From assembly GCA_019055375.1 (NCBI GenBank), contig JAHQIW010007200.1, forward strand, positions 1-64,000: DNA of 64,000 nt. Reading direction: 5' to 3'. This stretch comes from Parelaphostrongylus tenuis. Lineage: Eukaryota; Nematoda; Chromadorea; Rhabditida; Metastrongylidae. The position numbers and the translations under genes were made by a program. Positions 24,780-37,696 of the stretch are shown here, in pieces (the first letter of the stretch is position 1; every line of letters begins with the position of its first letter). The notes beneath the pieces were generated by a model. The model saw only the letters and a list, made by a program, of their open reading frames with translations, was not told the origin of the DNA and made no database searches.

Positions 24780-27250
24780 GCCGTTTGTTGCGATAGAGTA
24801 TATGAAAAGTACTCGTTTATTGTAGTTTGATTGAGGTGGCATAATTGTATGAGTTTTTCGAAGTTTCAAATATTACGCCTTGTAGCAACACTTTTTAATT
24901 TTATTAGAATTCTATATGTTCAATCGCCTAGAGAACTTCTGAATCGATAGTACGTGTGGGACATTTGCCCCTTGTTATTTTGTGTTGATCTGTATTAGAC
25001 AGGTTTATGAATGGAATTATCTATATGAAGGGTGGCAAACAATACCTGGTCGCCCAGTATGGTGAAATTTGTGCTCAAGTTTCTCTCTTTTTCATACTTT
25101 GTTTATTATATATTTGTCAGTCTGTTTTTTTGTACGATATGTTCATTTGTCTGGAGATCTGCGTTTTCATTGCGAACCAACTCGCCTTCCTATATGAGAT
25201 GAAGTCTTTTTTTTCTCACTGTCGAATTATCTCCCTAATGTTGCTGTTTGAAGTTTTGTATTTTCTTTGTTCCTCTGTTACATTCCGTATATGTTGTGAA
25301 ATGTACTTTACCTTGTTAGAATAAATCTTTGTTTACGGTACTGGAATACTTGGAGACCACTGGGGTTAATGATGGTTATCATCGCTCTTGTTGCATTTTT
25401 CACTGCACACTTTCTGCTCAGCAAGTGTGTCCATTTCAAAGCTCAAGTTCACATATTTCCGTCGAATCAATGAGCATTCTTTACATCCATTCCAGTAGGG
25501 GTAGAAACGCGAAGAAATAGAGGGACAATGCAGTGAATTTACGCGAATTCCAAGACGTGTTCAGATCACCTCTATATATTTTTTTATCTCTAGCTATATG
25601 TTGTCAAGGATGTGACACTATCTGTGATATTTATAGCGTAGTAGTTTGTTTCTGAACAACTATCTACGTATTGTTTGCTTTTCTGTTCGAACGTGATTGT
25701 CATTTCATCGTTGTTTTGAAAAGTTTTGCTAAATTGGTGATGACTTTCTGGTTTTTCTCCCTTATCACGACTTATTTTTTGTAGAGGTGATTTTTACTGG
25801 GGAGTGGTTTTCTGGTAGGCTTTTAGTGATCAATTTAAAGCATTTATTTCGATGATTTCGAAAGTTTGTTGGTTTCCAATAGCCCTTTTCTTAGTGCTGT
25901 AGCAGTGAAAAAGAAATTGCTTTTGACTTAATTGCGCCTATTCTCGTTTTCCCCTTTTGTTGAGATTTTTAGGTTTTTGTATTGTAATTGTAGAGGAAAC
26001 TTTGCTCGATCGTTCTGTGGGCTTGAATTTTTCGTTTTCATTTTGTATTGCCAAATAAGTCCGCTTATAAGCTCAAATAAGCCAAGGCCTATGCACGACG
26101 GAAAGCGTATGAATGCGTCGAGAAAATCTTGGAGTATCGATTTATGTGTTTCATCTAAAGTTTTTTTTTTTTTTCAAAGCGGGAAAATATCTGAATTTGG
26201 TAATAAAAATCGCGTACCATATGTGAATCGCTTGCCGCGATCGGTACATGGCCCTCTCAAGCAATGGGCACGCTTCCAAATTCAATCCGTCATATCTGAC
26301 ACCATATTGGACCTTTCTATTTCAAATGAAACAATTATAATCCGCAAATCTTGGCAAACAGTTGTAGACACACGGTGATATTCTGATTTTCTCAAGCCTG
26401 ATAAATTACGTTTCGCGAACGTTGTGCATCACTTGTGTCCCCACTGTGACACTTTATGTCACGTTGAATTACAATTTGAAAATTTCGAAGCGCCTTGAAC
26501 ACTGGTAATTCCAGTTATAAACACATTTGAAGCGCAAATAACATTGTGGAAAAGTTTCATACAACATCCAAGGTGATAGAAAAAATTTCTTCGCAAATTC
26601 TTTTTTACAATCTGATACGTTCTCAATTGTTTAAATACTTTAGTGATCAAGAACTAATATCAAATATTGTAAAAGGATTGGTAGGTGTTATTTATGAAAG
26701 TTGTTATGAAAATGAGAATAGTCCTGAAAGGTAGGTGTCTGGTCTGTGGAATATAAACAGAGATAGCTCCACCATGATTCATATCGCCCTTTGCCAAGTT
26801 CAATCACTTTGTCATCATGTGATTGTCTTCACCCGCGATTTTAGTCAACAAAAGCCGCCACATGTAGATGATGTACAGAGAACTAAAAAAGTTGAAACTA
26901 TCCATATAAACTGACTCGAGAACGTTTCCGAAGTTCTTATAATTTTTGCAATCTCACAGCTGCGACTATTCTTAAAAGGACCAGCTGCGACTATTCTTAA
27001 AAAGGACGATCTCAGTTTTGTATGAGAAAAATAAGAGTGAAAGTGAAGCTAACGAAAGTTTTCAAGAACAAATATACTTGTGTGATCATCAATCTTCCTT
27101 CAAATTATAAATTTTCACTTTTATAGGAGAACCTTCTTTTTGTGGTGAAATAGAAGCACACATATATGTCTTCATCTAACACACCTTTTTCTGTTCGGTT
27201 CTCAGAGAGACATTACAGGAGTATAACTTCTTTAAATTGATATTGTATTA
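24780..27250. other. Intergenic, no gene recognised
   Basis: Between the ERMP1-like stop (24753) and the family C element before pcs-1. AT-rich. The ORFs at 25007-25324 and 25932-26378 have no splice context or recognisable domain. An AATAAA at 25319 is a possible poly(A) signal, but it is distant. Confidence 0.4.
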
Positions 27251-27263
27251 ACAGCTACTTATA

Positions 27264-28117
27264 TGTTAGACGGCGATAAATGAAAAACCGATCTCATTTG
27301 CTGAACAGGAATTTCTCATAGGAATGTCAGTGTTCATTTGAAAGATTGAATCCCTGGCTAGAGCTCCACATGGCCGTTTTTCAAAATACCCTTTTTAACG
27401 CTGTAAAATCCAAAATAAAATTATGTTTTACATAACCACGTGTTTTTTCTTTCTGATCTCCCTTATATCTCGCTCGACAAAACTTCTTCCTTGGAGTGCT
27501 TGCACTCATTCGATAACACAAATTTCGAAAAATTTGTTCTAATGTGTTTACTTTTTTGGAAAAGCTCTTTTGGTAGCGCTGTACGAGAAAGAAAAGATTT
27601 TTGCTTTACACCTTGGTAACCATTCGATAGCGTAAGTTTTAATGATTCAAATGCTTTGCTTATTTCCCAAAAATATCGTTAGCAGGGAGAAAACATCGAG
27701 CTTTACATTCTCGGAATTGTTTACCGGCTAGTCCATTGTGTCGAAGGGCAGGCCAATTGATTGATCCCTTAGCCGCTAGATGTGTGGGATGAAATTTGTT
27801 ATTCAGTGGGGAATTTTTTTCACTTTGAAAGAAACTTCGGATAAAACGATGACTCGGATACTACGAAAAATTCTCTGGACATTGTTATGCTTTTCATCCT
27901 TCCAGCGAAATAGACCCGTGATGAAAGTGAAGGCAAACGGGGGATGTCAAACATGATTTTATTATAGATTCTGCAGCGTTATAAAGATTTTTTTTTACAT
28001 AAACCAGCTATCTAGAGTTGTAGCCAAAGATTTAGGCTTTTGAATGATTACTAACAATCCTATTAAAGTTCTTGTCCAGCGAATGACATCGGTTTTTCGT
28101 TTGTCGCCGTCTAACAA
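27264..28117. repeat. About 850-bp terminal-inverted-repeat element (family C)
   Basis: Left end gttagacggcgataaatgaa, right end tttgtcgccgtctaac. Internal units cattcgataac/cattcgatagcg are shared with the 8.7-kb copy. It ends about 190 bp before the pcs-1 start codon. Confidence 0.6.
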
Positions 28118-28309
28118 ATGAGTGCCCATCAACGTTTTTGTCTCTGGATTTATCTAGTTTTGACGGTTGTAATTTACCTTTATATCTCTTTTATTAGCTT
28201 TGTTAACTGCTTGCAAATTATCGATGTGAGATTAAAAGTGACATTTTTGTTATTTGAATGTGTTCTTCAATCCACACGAATGAATATTACGCCTGCAGCG
28301 TTAACGTGT

Positions 28310-30763
28310 ATGTCGACAACGACAAATAATTTCTATCGCCGTGCTCTACCATCGACATGTGTGGATTTCGCATCCGAAGAAGGAAAGCGGTTATTTCTTG
28401 AGAGTTTGGTGGCGGGTGGGTTCTCAGGAATATTTACATCGAGAGAGTGACAAATTCATGCAATGTACTTGATCGACTCTACAAATTTTCGCAGTGTTCT
28501 TTTCTGCGACTTCGGAATGACGGGAATACATCAAAGACAATTCCGCATTTGTAAATACGTAATAGAACTAGACGGAGTGTGAACTGTTTGAGTTTGCTTT
28601 GATGACGTCACTAAGAGAATGGCGCTCGAATTGACCATAGCACCAAACGACGTGAACTATACGACGCTCATCGGTTCAACACCGACAGGATTGGCTACGA
28701 GGCCCTATCTGCTTACAAGCATACGGTATAGGTAGAAATAAGGTATAGTCAACTCATAAGAAGCTCTGCAATAGTTGCCCTTAGATTTTATGGACTAGTA
28801 CCCTCGATCAAATTTAACGGCTTTCTTGATGAAAACGGAATGCTCAGATTTAACCGAAACTTCACGGGACTCTAATGCCTACGTTTATGACGTCTGCAAG
28901 ACTGAAATACAATGAAAAAAGTGCTAGGATACGAACAATGTGATGTAACATCGGATCATACGATAGAAGAGGTGTTGGCATTTTTTGAACAGTACGCTAA
29001 GACGAAGATAGTGATGAAGCTTGATGAAGGCAACTAATCTCTGAGGTATTCACCATCCTTTTGCCTTATTAAGCATCGTTAGAGGTGATTTAAGACATAT
29101 TTGGCTTATGTTCGCGGTGCCATAAAGCTTGACACCAATTTGTCTATCGTGGAGGAATGGAAGGCTTGATGAGCTGAGTATGCGGGATCGAACAACGACC
29201 ACGTGTGTGTCGCAGAGCATCTCTAACTATTGCGTGAACACGGCTTGGTATCTGGACAGCCTTTCTAGAAAATTCAAGCGTCCGGGTATCATGTATTATG
29301 AAATGTCAGATCAAACACATTGCATATAGTCAGTTGGTATTTGAAGACACTTTAGTACTTTGGGGACGGCGTATACGTGAACGGGCGCGCGATTAGTTGA
29401 AAGCCTTTTTTGCTGAGCAGAGCTTTTTTCCCCAAAATTCTAGTACATTCGATAGCTTGAAGAACGGCGGTTTTAATCCTGTTCGTGATTATGAAAAGGC
29501 TTTCTGAATGCGCTGTTACAGCCAAGAGAAAAATGCAGTTCACCTTCACGCGTGATTTTGGCATGGGTGGCGCTTGTGCCTGCTTTTCACTAAACTTCTA
29601 TACTCATTGAAAAGTCTGTAAACGATGACTGAAATCAAGTTTGGTTTTTTACAAAGGCCTCCATAAAACGATGTTATGACAAAAAAAAACATAAGAAATT
29701 TTTGATATTTTGAGAAAATGTTCACATCTCCTTTGGTTTTGTTAGTCGACGATTTTTCCTACACTGTCATGTGCTCCTTATGCCCATGTAATTCTTTTGT
29801 ACGAATAAAAAAGTGTAAAACGTGATCTTCTGATCGTTCTTCTAGCGTATAACGGAGGCTTTTCTAGAAGCCAACCTTGGTTTTAGAATCATTGTTTCAA
29901 GTTTTCGAATTACTACTGAAAGTTTAGTGGGAAGCCAAAACCACGGGTGCCATCCGTGCAAACAATGTGCACCGAAGGTGAAACGAATTTCTGTTGGCAT
30001 AGCGCACTGTGAAGGCCAGTTCACAAAATAAGTACATTAGTGAAGTTACCGTTTTTCAGGCTATCGAATGAATAATAAAAGTTTGGAGTAAGGGCTCTAT
30101 TTAATGGAAAATCTACTTCATTTCCATAGAGTTGACTAATGGCTACAAAGCTTTCAATTTTTTTAGGTAACGCAGACATATATTTCAAACTTGCATCACA
30201 ATTTCGAACACAAGACGAGCCGGCTTATTGTGGCCTTAGCACGTTGGGTGAGCATCGGTTCAGCTTTTTTTTCGCAAACTTTTCAGATATCATATTTATC
30301 TTGTTTAAGCTGCCTTCTAGCAAATGTCTTTAATCAAAGTGTAAACTAAGAAGTTAATTTATATGAAAAAATCCAGAAAGATTCTCAAACTATAATTATG
30401 TTCGTTGTTCTAATACATTCTTGAAGTTGTTCCTCGTTTTTTTTTTTGCATCACTTAAGATTTGTGCGATTATAAGCATTATGAGACATGCTCGCTTCAC
30501 GTCTTCAACTCTATGGGTTATTTATAGCGTAAAAATTAAACATATGTATCTATAGCTTCCACTAGTAAAGATGCAGAATTTTCAGTGATGGTATTGAACG
30601 CCTTAGAAGTCGATCCGGGGCGAGTCTGGAAGGCTCCATGGCGATTCTACCATGAGTCTATGCTCGATTGTTGTGTCCCCTTGGAAAATGTTAAAAAGTT
30701 AGTTCAAAGTAAGATATGAATCAAATGCAAAATGCCTAAGGTCAGTTATATATAAACATATAC

Positions 30764-30812
<49 letters not shown>

Positions 30813-31169
30813 GCATGTTATACACAAGCATACATATATATGCATAAAATAAAAAAGTATAAAGCTCTCGGCGTTGATCAATCCCTGAGGGATGCGCCAT
30901 GCATTCGACTTCAATTTTTAACTTCGTTTGAGGTGATTGAATGCACATCTGGCCTTTACAATGACTCGCGGTGGCCTCCCGCTGAACTGAGTCAGTGCTG
31001 CTTATCCTCCCAGACAAGTCTGAGACCAGTCTGGTACCAATTTACCGACCCCGGTGGGATGGATGGCTTGGTGAGCCATGAGCGCGAGATCGAACCATTG
31101 ACCTCGTGTGCGACGCAGGGCATCTCTAACCACTGCGCCACATGCGCTCCTCATATATATGCATATGTG

Positions 31170-31221
<52 letters not shown>

Positions 31222-31710
31222 CAACAACTAGAATTTTTTTATTAACAGCTTATAGCGGTAAAATGATATGACAAATGAATATCCATTATTGTCGAATGAT
31301 ATGCAAGACGTTGGACGTCGGACGGCATTCGAAACCTTAATCCCCCTCCCCCTTCCGGGAGAGCGTACTAACAATTGTACTACCGGAGCTCGTTGTGCCA
31401 TCACTTTTTCTGTGAAACAGTTGGTTGCTGACAGACTGAATAATAGTGTCGTAGAAAGAGTGACGGCAGAACGAGCGCTGATAGTGTAATGGTCAACACG
31501 CACCCCGGAAAGTATGAAATGCTGTTTGGATCTCGTCAGGCGTTCAAACTTTTGCATATCATTCAAGAATATTGTATACATACATATATATATATATATA
31601 TATGTATATTTATATGTGTATATGCATATATACATACGTACATATAGAAACACTTGTTCATATACGTACATATGCTCATAATATGCATATGTATTTACAC
31701 ATGTTTGTAC

Positions 31711-31746
<36 letters not shown>

Positions 31747-34700
31747 ATATATATATAGTCTGTACGCTATTTTGGAGAGCCTAAATTCAATTGTTACTTG
31801 CTTTTTATCAGAATTTTTTCGCTTTTTTCTGTATAATGCACTTTTGGGACCGGAGTCAACTTGGCACAGTTCGCTTGTCTTGCTGCCTGCAATAGACTAC
31901 TGTGTGAAGTAAGATTCGGAGAAGTAGGAGAAGGTACTTCTTTTTGTATTATGACATGTAAATCCTTCTGAAAAAGTAAGTTTGATTGTCAGCTCTCTTC
32001 GATCATTTTTTTCATATGGCTCGTTTTCACATCTACTTTACGATTCTTAACATTTCTTGCAATCCATTCGTTTTCTCGTATTCGTCTTCCACATAGGTCC
32101 TAGAGCATTACGCTTTGGCTGCTGCCTGAGGATCCTTTTTTGTGAATGTTGTAAATGCCGATCAAATCGCTTCTCCTTGTAATTTTGGAGGTAGCCGAGC
32201 TTAGGCGCTCCTAGTATCGTTGCAAGAGGATATTGAAGGAGGCTATCGTGTTTCCGCCCATGTAAAGTAGATGAATGCGTGATATATCGTTACGGTAGAG
32301 ACGTAGACCGCATGAGTTCAGATACAATTTGTCTGATCTCTCATAAGACATGTGGTGATGAGTATATAGACAAAACAGGTAAACCACTTTGTTATTGCGT
32401 CAGCGATCACCTCGATGGACAGTCGAAAAATGGACGAGTACTACTTACTGTAGGTGCAGACAGGACACAAAAGCCCAACAGAAACGACTTTGAGGAGGTA
32501 CCGAGAATCTTGGAACAAGGTCAAAAACGTCGGTGCGGAAAGCCTTTGAGGCCTTTGAATGGAATTCAAGAGACTAGAAATGTTTAGAAGGGGACAGTGT
32601 CTGAACACAACCAATGATATGGCATTTCATCTAAGATTTGTTTTCTAGTGTTAGTAAGATTCGATATTCATTGTATGTAACAACACACAGGCGAAATGTA
32701 TTCGCCTAAATGTATTCGGACCAGCGTTTCATTGTGCGAGACGTTGATTTGATCATGCACTGCTCGGTGTAGTTCACATAATAAGTGACTGTCTACATAA
32801 TCTTTTAGATTTCTTATCTGCCTTACGAAACGACATTCGGATAGCTGTTTCTGGAGATAAAGAAGTTATTGTTGCCAGCTATGATCGATCTAAGTTGCAG
32901 CAAACGGGAACTGGTGAATTATCATTCTTAATATCTTACGATTTATTGAAAAATTTCTCTAGAGGAAATGTTTACCCATCTCGATCGATGTGGCTTAATA
33001 TTCGCATCTGTCCTTATGCAGCAATGAGATGGAAAAAAGCCTTGTCTCAAAAGAACGTAGATACTTTATGCAAGATTGTCAACGTCATCTGAAAATGCAT
33101 GAAGCACTGATCTCAGCCACGTAATCAAAGTAGAAGAATACTCAAGGAAGAGTGATTTTTGTGATTCTGCTTTCTTCTAAGTCTATTCTTGTTCTTGAAA
33201 AGTTTTCGAGTCTCTAAGTGAAAATATAACGGAATTTACTAGACTACATTTATTTTCGTTAAGAGAATATATATAACTTTTAACATCATACCGACTTAGA
33301 ACCAACTTTGTTTAATTCATTTTTCAGGCCATTTTTCACCGTTGGCTGCATTTCACGCTGCTAGCGATCGTGTGCTGATCATGGACGTAGCGCGATTCAA
33401 GTATCCACCGCATTGGGTAAAACTTGACGAGCTTCAGAAAGCGATGTGCTCTGTTGATCCTTCCACTAAAAGAACTAGGGGTAAGTGCATACGGCGGTAA
33501 TTACTGCTATGCAACACCTCGAATACAGTGACAGGCAATGCCCTGTTAAAGTTAAACGATTTAGATGTTATATGTCAAATTAAGTTTCTTCTATGTGCAT
33601 TGTTGTGGTGTGCTAGACCTTCTTGTCGTACATCCAGCCATTACTCATCATCCGTGGAATAGTGGTTCAAATAAAAATTATGTGTTTTCATCAACGAAGA
33701 ACACTTGGAAGAAAGCTAGCAGAAATGGACAGAGGGTTGAGATATTTGAAATATAAGACAGAGCCTAGCTTAGACGTTGCCCATAACATTAGGTTTTCAA
33801 GAAACTAATGTTGGATTACGAACTCTGTTTTCAAAATGTTGCAATTTGATTATGTTCCCTATGTTTGGAAATCAGGAAAAGATCCATGGCAATTCCGAAG
33901 GAGCTATATCTTACAGTCTACTTCTGAAAAGCGAATTTATAAAATGAAAATATTTTATCGTTGTTCTCCTAGCTAGTTCGTGTTCTTTTGGGAAGCTTTC
34001 GAGAATATATAAGTTTATCAAAGCCGATGTATCAGTCGACTTTTCAAATTTTATTAGTAAGGTTTTACTTATTAGAATACAAATTGAGGCGTTAATTACA
34101 ACGTTATGTCACGTTTATCCATTCCAGGATACGTGAAGCTGCAGCTGCGTCAGAATTCACGTCCACTTATCGCATTTTCACTAAAAGCAAATCTTAACTG
34201 CAATGATATCAGTGTAAGTCATGACATAATCTTCGGATTGGCATCATTGTTTTTTTCTGTTATCCTAGTGAAAACATTGCTCTCAAATTTCATTTTTTTT
34301 TATCTAAAATCAACAAAGCCTGATGTTTTCATAGAAAGAAGCTCAATGGAATGATAAAAACAAAAGTTGAAAACTCCGAATAAATAGGTAAGAACTTGTG
34401 CAGTAATGTTTTCTAGCGAATTTGCAGCCATTGAACACAACTTTTACACATTCTTGCATAAGATATCTGTGCATTTTTGAAATATTTAGTTGACAAGTCA
34501 AGTTAGTCTCTTATTTTGGTATTTTTAGTTGTCATTTGGTTTATCAGCTAATTCTCCAATTTAATTACTTTTACCTTATCTATTCTCAACTAGAACTTTC
34601 ATTTATTTCCGTTTATTTGATGAAGTGCCTCGAAGATTATAATAGGGCAAAATTCCAGTTTGTAAATGCTATTTCTTCATGGAAGGAGTTCCTGCTGTGT

Positions 34701-37696
34701 GACATTCTTCCAAATGAAGAGGAATTACAGGTAGTTTCAAGCACCATCAAAGTTTAGTATTTAGAAAAACGCTCGTTTATTGCTTGAAGTAAATTTTGGA
34801 GATATTATTAGCTCGTAGGGTGCACGAGAAAACGAAGAGGCTAAAGATGTGGTGCAATGACAAGCACATGATTGCCAGTGCCTTTACACAGTGACAGCAT
34901 GCCTTTACAAATCGAACCTATCAATAGGCTGGAGCTAATGTTAGTGCTTGACTTGTTAAGAAGAGCTAATGCTGGCCCACAGAGATTGGCGACTGCTTGG
35001 GTTGAAGACTTTGAACGATTGAGTACAATTATCGCAAAATTTCAAGCGGAGTCAAGCCGACTAGTTCAGTGACATCTACGGATAGAACAAAATTTTTAAT
35101 TGTTAGCCAAAGTCGACCACAAGATGTTAGGATATTCGTGCATGACTCACAGAAGACAACGAACCAAATGGAAAAATTTTTAGGATCGATACAATATTTC
35201 AAGTCGTAATATATAAAATAGTGAGTATTAGAGCTTAATATATTTTGTGCCCTGTTGAATAGATCAAATCGTAAGTACGCTTTTTTCTCCTAAAATAATT
35301 GGCTTATAGGTATGCTGCCGCAAATTTGATGAATGTTTTGCTCCGCATGTTTTATGCTGCAATCGAAGGAATTCTGAGGTCGACCGAGTAAGTTTTACGA
35401 AATACTTTGAAGAATTATTCACGAATACTTTGAGAAAATATCTCAGCTCGAGACTTTTGGTCCGCATGACAAAATTGGTGGAAATTACTCTTTAACAAAG
35501 ACTTGAAGTTATGAATGACGAATATCCATTAAATCAAGTTTTGTTATCGAGTCGCTCACATGGGGCCATCTTTTGTGCAGGGGGGTATTTTGAGAAGCCG
35601 ACTTTACCTTAGTGTTAGCATGACTACTTGATGTCTTATGCCATCCGCAAAACTTACCCGAAGCTACTCTTGTGAACCTTCTATTATCAACGTTCCAGCG
35701 CTTTTACCTTCTCTAGTGTTGCGCAGATCGCGGTCCATTGTCCACAGGCACTTGTCCTTGCGATATGAGTCTTTGTCGTCTCTGTGTTCCCTAGATAAGC
35801 AAACATGAGATTGCAAAGAGTAAGATCTTTTGAATGCAACATGTGATACAATAATGGCTGACGTTTCAGCGGTTTCGCCTTCCTCTTCAAATGTCAAATA
35901 GATTTGCAGTATACTCAGTCAAACGTTTTCATAATCTCAGCAAAAGACGTGATAAGGTTTTTGGTTTGTATTGTAAACAGCATCTTTCAGACAATGCTAT
36001 TTGTTTTTTTAGTCTTTCAATTGTTCTATAGAGACCAGCTACACAATCTTGCGCCAGGGTAAAAAGGTGCCTGGCTCAGGTCATGAAAAAAACGTTGCTT
36101 AGAAAAGGCTTCAAACGAGATGGCAGTAGTGTTTTAAAAAACAGCGAACACCCTAAGACGTTGGCTTGTCAAGAGCTATTTATACGAGCGCCTATGCAGA
36201 AACAAAATTGCAGTTTATTCTGACGGGTGAGATGACTACCGCATGAATCTGGTTACGACATATTCAGCCTTTTGTGAGACATGAGGAAGCGAATATGTTG
36301 GCGTAATGGATAGGATACTCTACCTCCAAGTAGAAGGGCACTCGTTGGAAAAGTTGTGGTTAAACAAAACACTCCTTTAAGCATGCATAGGGAACAAGCA
36401 GCTGAGAAGATTTTTATGTGAAGATCAGTATCTTTTCACAGGAATATAGAAATCCTGCGCACAAAACTTTTGAAGCATTTTGGATTACCTACATAATTAC
36501 TTGGATACGTGGGCAGCCTGTTTTCAGTGGTGATGCGAGTCCCAGCATAGCTTCCATTGATTTCCCTCTCGCGCAACTGTTGTCCATGGTGGTGGTCTGC
36601 TTTGAGTACGGTGCCGTACAAGAGGCCTTTCTCGTTAATGCGAACTCGTTGCCATCTGCGGATGCATATGGTTGACGTTAGCCAGAAAGACGTCTGCTCA
36701 TCGTTTGCGTGGTCTTCCAAGAGGGCGCTTTCATTCCCTCAGAGTCCACTCCGGTGTTCTTTTCTGAATTATTTCCAAAATCTCGTGACAACTTCGAGGA
36801 TGTGTTTCTTTCCATCACGAAAGGTCGGCGCTATATGTTAAATTGACCTTTTCAATTGAGTTAGACACTTTTCTCGCCCATGTAAAACTCTGTGGGGCTG
36901 CTCTCTAGTGATAATTGCAAGACTTAGAAGAAGCAAACGGTGGTTGTTTGAAAGAAGCTGTTACTGTGCGAACCAAAACTTTTTGTTACATGTCTCTGCT
37001 GAGGTTATGGAAGTGTTTGACTGTGAAGATTACGAGTCAATTTGGCACTCAGGCTGTGATGAAAGTGAAACTGGCGACCTTGTATCTATTCATTATGAAT
37101 ACGCCGGACTTTCACAATTGTCGCAGTTAATTAATAGTCGATTGTAAAAATTTGTTCCTCTCATGATGGCGAAACTTTTGAAGGACAGACTACTTGGATG
37201 GAGCAGCTTTATCCGGTGTTGTCTAGTACTGCAGAACAGATGTAGATTGAATGATTGTGCAAGTGTGGTTGCTTTTCGAGTAAGGCGTTTCGCTCCAGAA
37301 AAAATCATCCCAATGTGGCGACAGAAACCTCAGCAGAATTGAATAATTGTGGGGACAACGCGTTTTTGAAAAAAGCGCAGAGGTCGAAACTTCAGTCAAA
37401 TTGAAGTTTTATGTCATCTCGTGTTCGCTTTTTACCTACGAAGATGTTGCATATAATTTTGCAGACTATGTTTTGATGAAAAGTGAATTTTGGCTATTCT
37501 TCGGCAACCTTTCTCTCTTGTCAACCCTCTAAAATTCTATATATTACTATTTTTTCAGTTTCAAGAATGCTGCCAATTTACTGAAGCATTGTCAGAAGCC
37601 TGCCGAATAGTTTTTGCGGAGCTGCGACAGACTAGCATAGGCAAATTAATCGTGAACTGCGCTGCCGCCGCACTCATGCTAGCCTGGCCTTATGAG
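28310..37696 (+). CDS. pcs-1: Phytochelatin synthase (glutathione gamma-glutamylcysteinyltransferase)
   Basis: Transfers gamma-Glu-Cys between glutathione molecules to build metal-binding phytochelatins; cytosolic; used in cadmium and arsenic tolerance in nematodes. Exons: 28310-28415, 30167-30247, 30586-30708, 31856-31933, 32809-32913, 33328-33480, 34128-34213, 34659-34730, 35310-35387, 36922-37081, 37559-37696. The start is the ATG giving [11 protein letters not shown], the typical nematode N terminus. The catalytic triad is visible: Cys57 (EPAYCGLST), His166 (GTGHFSPL) and Asp184 ([14 protein letters not shown]), with His-Asp spacing of 18 as in plant enzymes. The C-terminal part is Cys-rich ([24 protein letters not shown]). 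Phases agree through the first nine exons. The donor after 31933 (gtactt) and the acceptor before 31856 (ggag) are weak. The 36922-37081 exon needs one inserted base near 36992, and its entry phase does not match the preceding exon. The last exon is unresolved; 38224-38289 is a weak candidate. Confidence 0.9.
29100..29245 (-). repeat. SINE-like head fragment (family A) in the first pcs-1 intron
   Basis: Only the tRNA-like head is clear: on the plus strand gggatcgaacaacgaccacg and cagagcatctctaactattg, the reverse of the B and A regions. Confidence 0.45.
30858..31152 (-). repeat. Best-preserved SINE-like repeat (family A), flanked by TA tracts
   Basis: Read on the minus strand: A box TGGCGCAGTGG at 31140-31130, B box GGTTCGATC near 31096, then a full body to gttgatcaacgccgagagct. 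It sits between TA microsatellites at 30771-30806 and 31166-31219 in the third pcs-1 intron. Confidence 0.7.
31290..31575. repeat. Two tRNA-like repeats (family B) head to head, bounded by TA/ATAC tracts
   Basis: A minus-sense unit at 31410-31290 (gcaagacgttggacgtcgga on plus) and a plus unit at 31470-31575 (agtgtaatggtcaacacgca ... gcatatcattcaagaatatt). Both are degenerate. Confidence 0.4.
32270..32700 (+). mobile_element. Penelope-like element remnant (GIY-YIG C-terminal part)
   Basis: The ORF at 32279-32587 reads [40 protein letters not shown], then [18 protein letters not shown]. This is the GIY-YIG endonuclease tail of Penelope-like elements, in the same family as the minus-strand copy at 11.6 kb. 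The frame is lost afterwards. It lies in the 31933-32809 intron of pcs-1, in the same orientation. Confidence 0.65.
34872..35072 (+). CDS. Unassigned ORF inside a pcs-1 intron
   Basis: A 66-codon ORF with protein-like composition ([17 protein letters not shown], amphipathic and Leu-rich, ending SSRLVQ). It lies between the pcs-1 exons ending at 34730 and starting at 35310, which join in phase without it. No strong acceptor precedes it. It could be a retroelement gag scrap, an alternative exon, or chance. No family recognised. Confidence 0.2.
   Translation: MPVPLHSDSMPLQIEPINRLELMLVLDLLRRANAGPQRLATAWVEDFERLSTIIAKFQAESSRLVQ
35660..35897 (-). repeat. Penelope-related terminal fragment with hammerhead-like sequence
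   Basis: On the minus strand at 35890-35855: TTGAAGA, a GGCG/CGCT stem with AAAC loop, GAAACGTC, AGCC. This matches the arrangement at 11101-11065, with the first core base changed (TTGA for CTGA). The overlapping minus ORFs are probably by-products of the repeat. It lies in a pcs-1 intron. Confidence 0.35.

Larger units (their letters stand above)
30771..31757. repeat. TA microsatellite cluster
   Basis: TA runs at 30771-30806, 31166-31219, 31583-31604 and 31709-31757 bracket a SINE-like copy and two tRNA-like repeats in one pcs-1 intron. Low-complexity ORFs of I/Y repeats come from these tracts. Confidence 0.75.

Noticed and set aside
25932..26378. 148-codon plus ORF, the longest in the window
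   Set aside because: Low-complexity and Phe/Ser-rich at the start, no domain, no splice partner; length plausible by chance in this composition.
30742..31784. Several ORFs rich in Ile-Tyr repeats
   Set aside because: Produced by TA microsatellites and a SINE-like copy.
36436..36841. Overlapping ORFs of about 85-94 codons on both strands, possible retroelement
   Set aside because: No recognisable motif or splice junction; pcs-1 does not require them.
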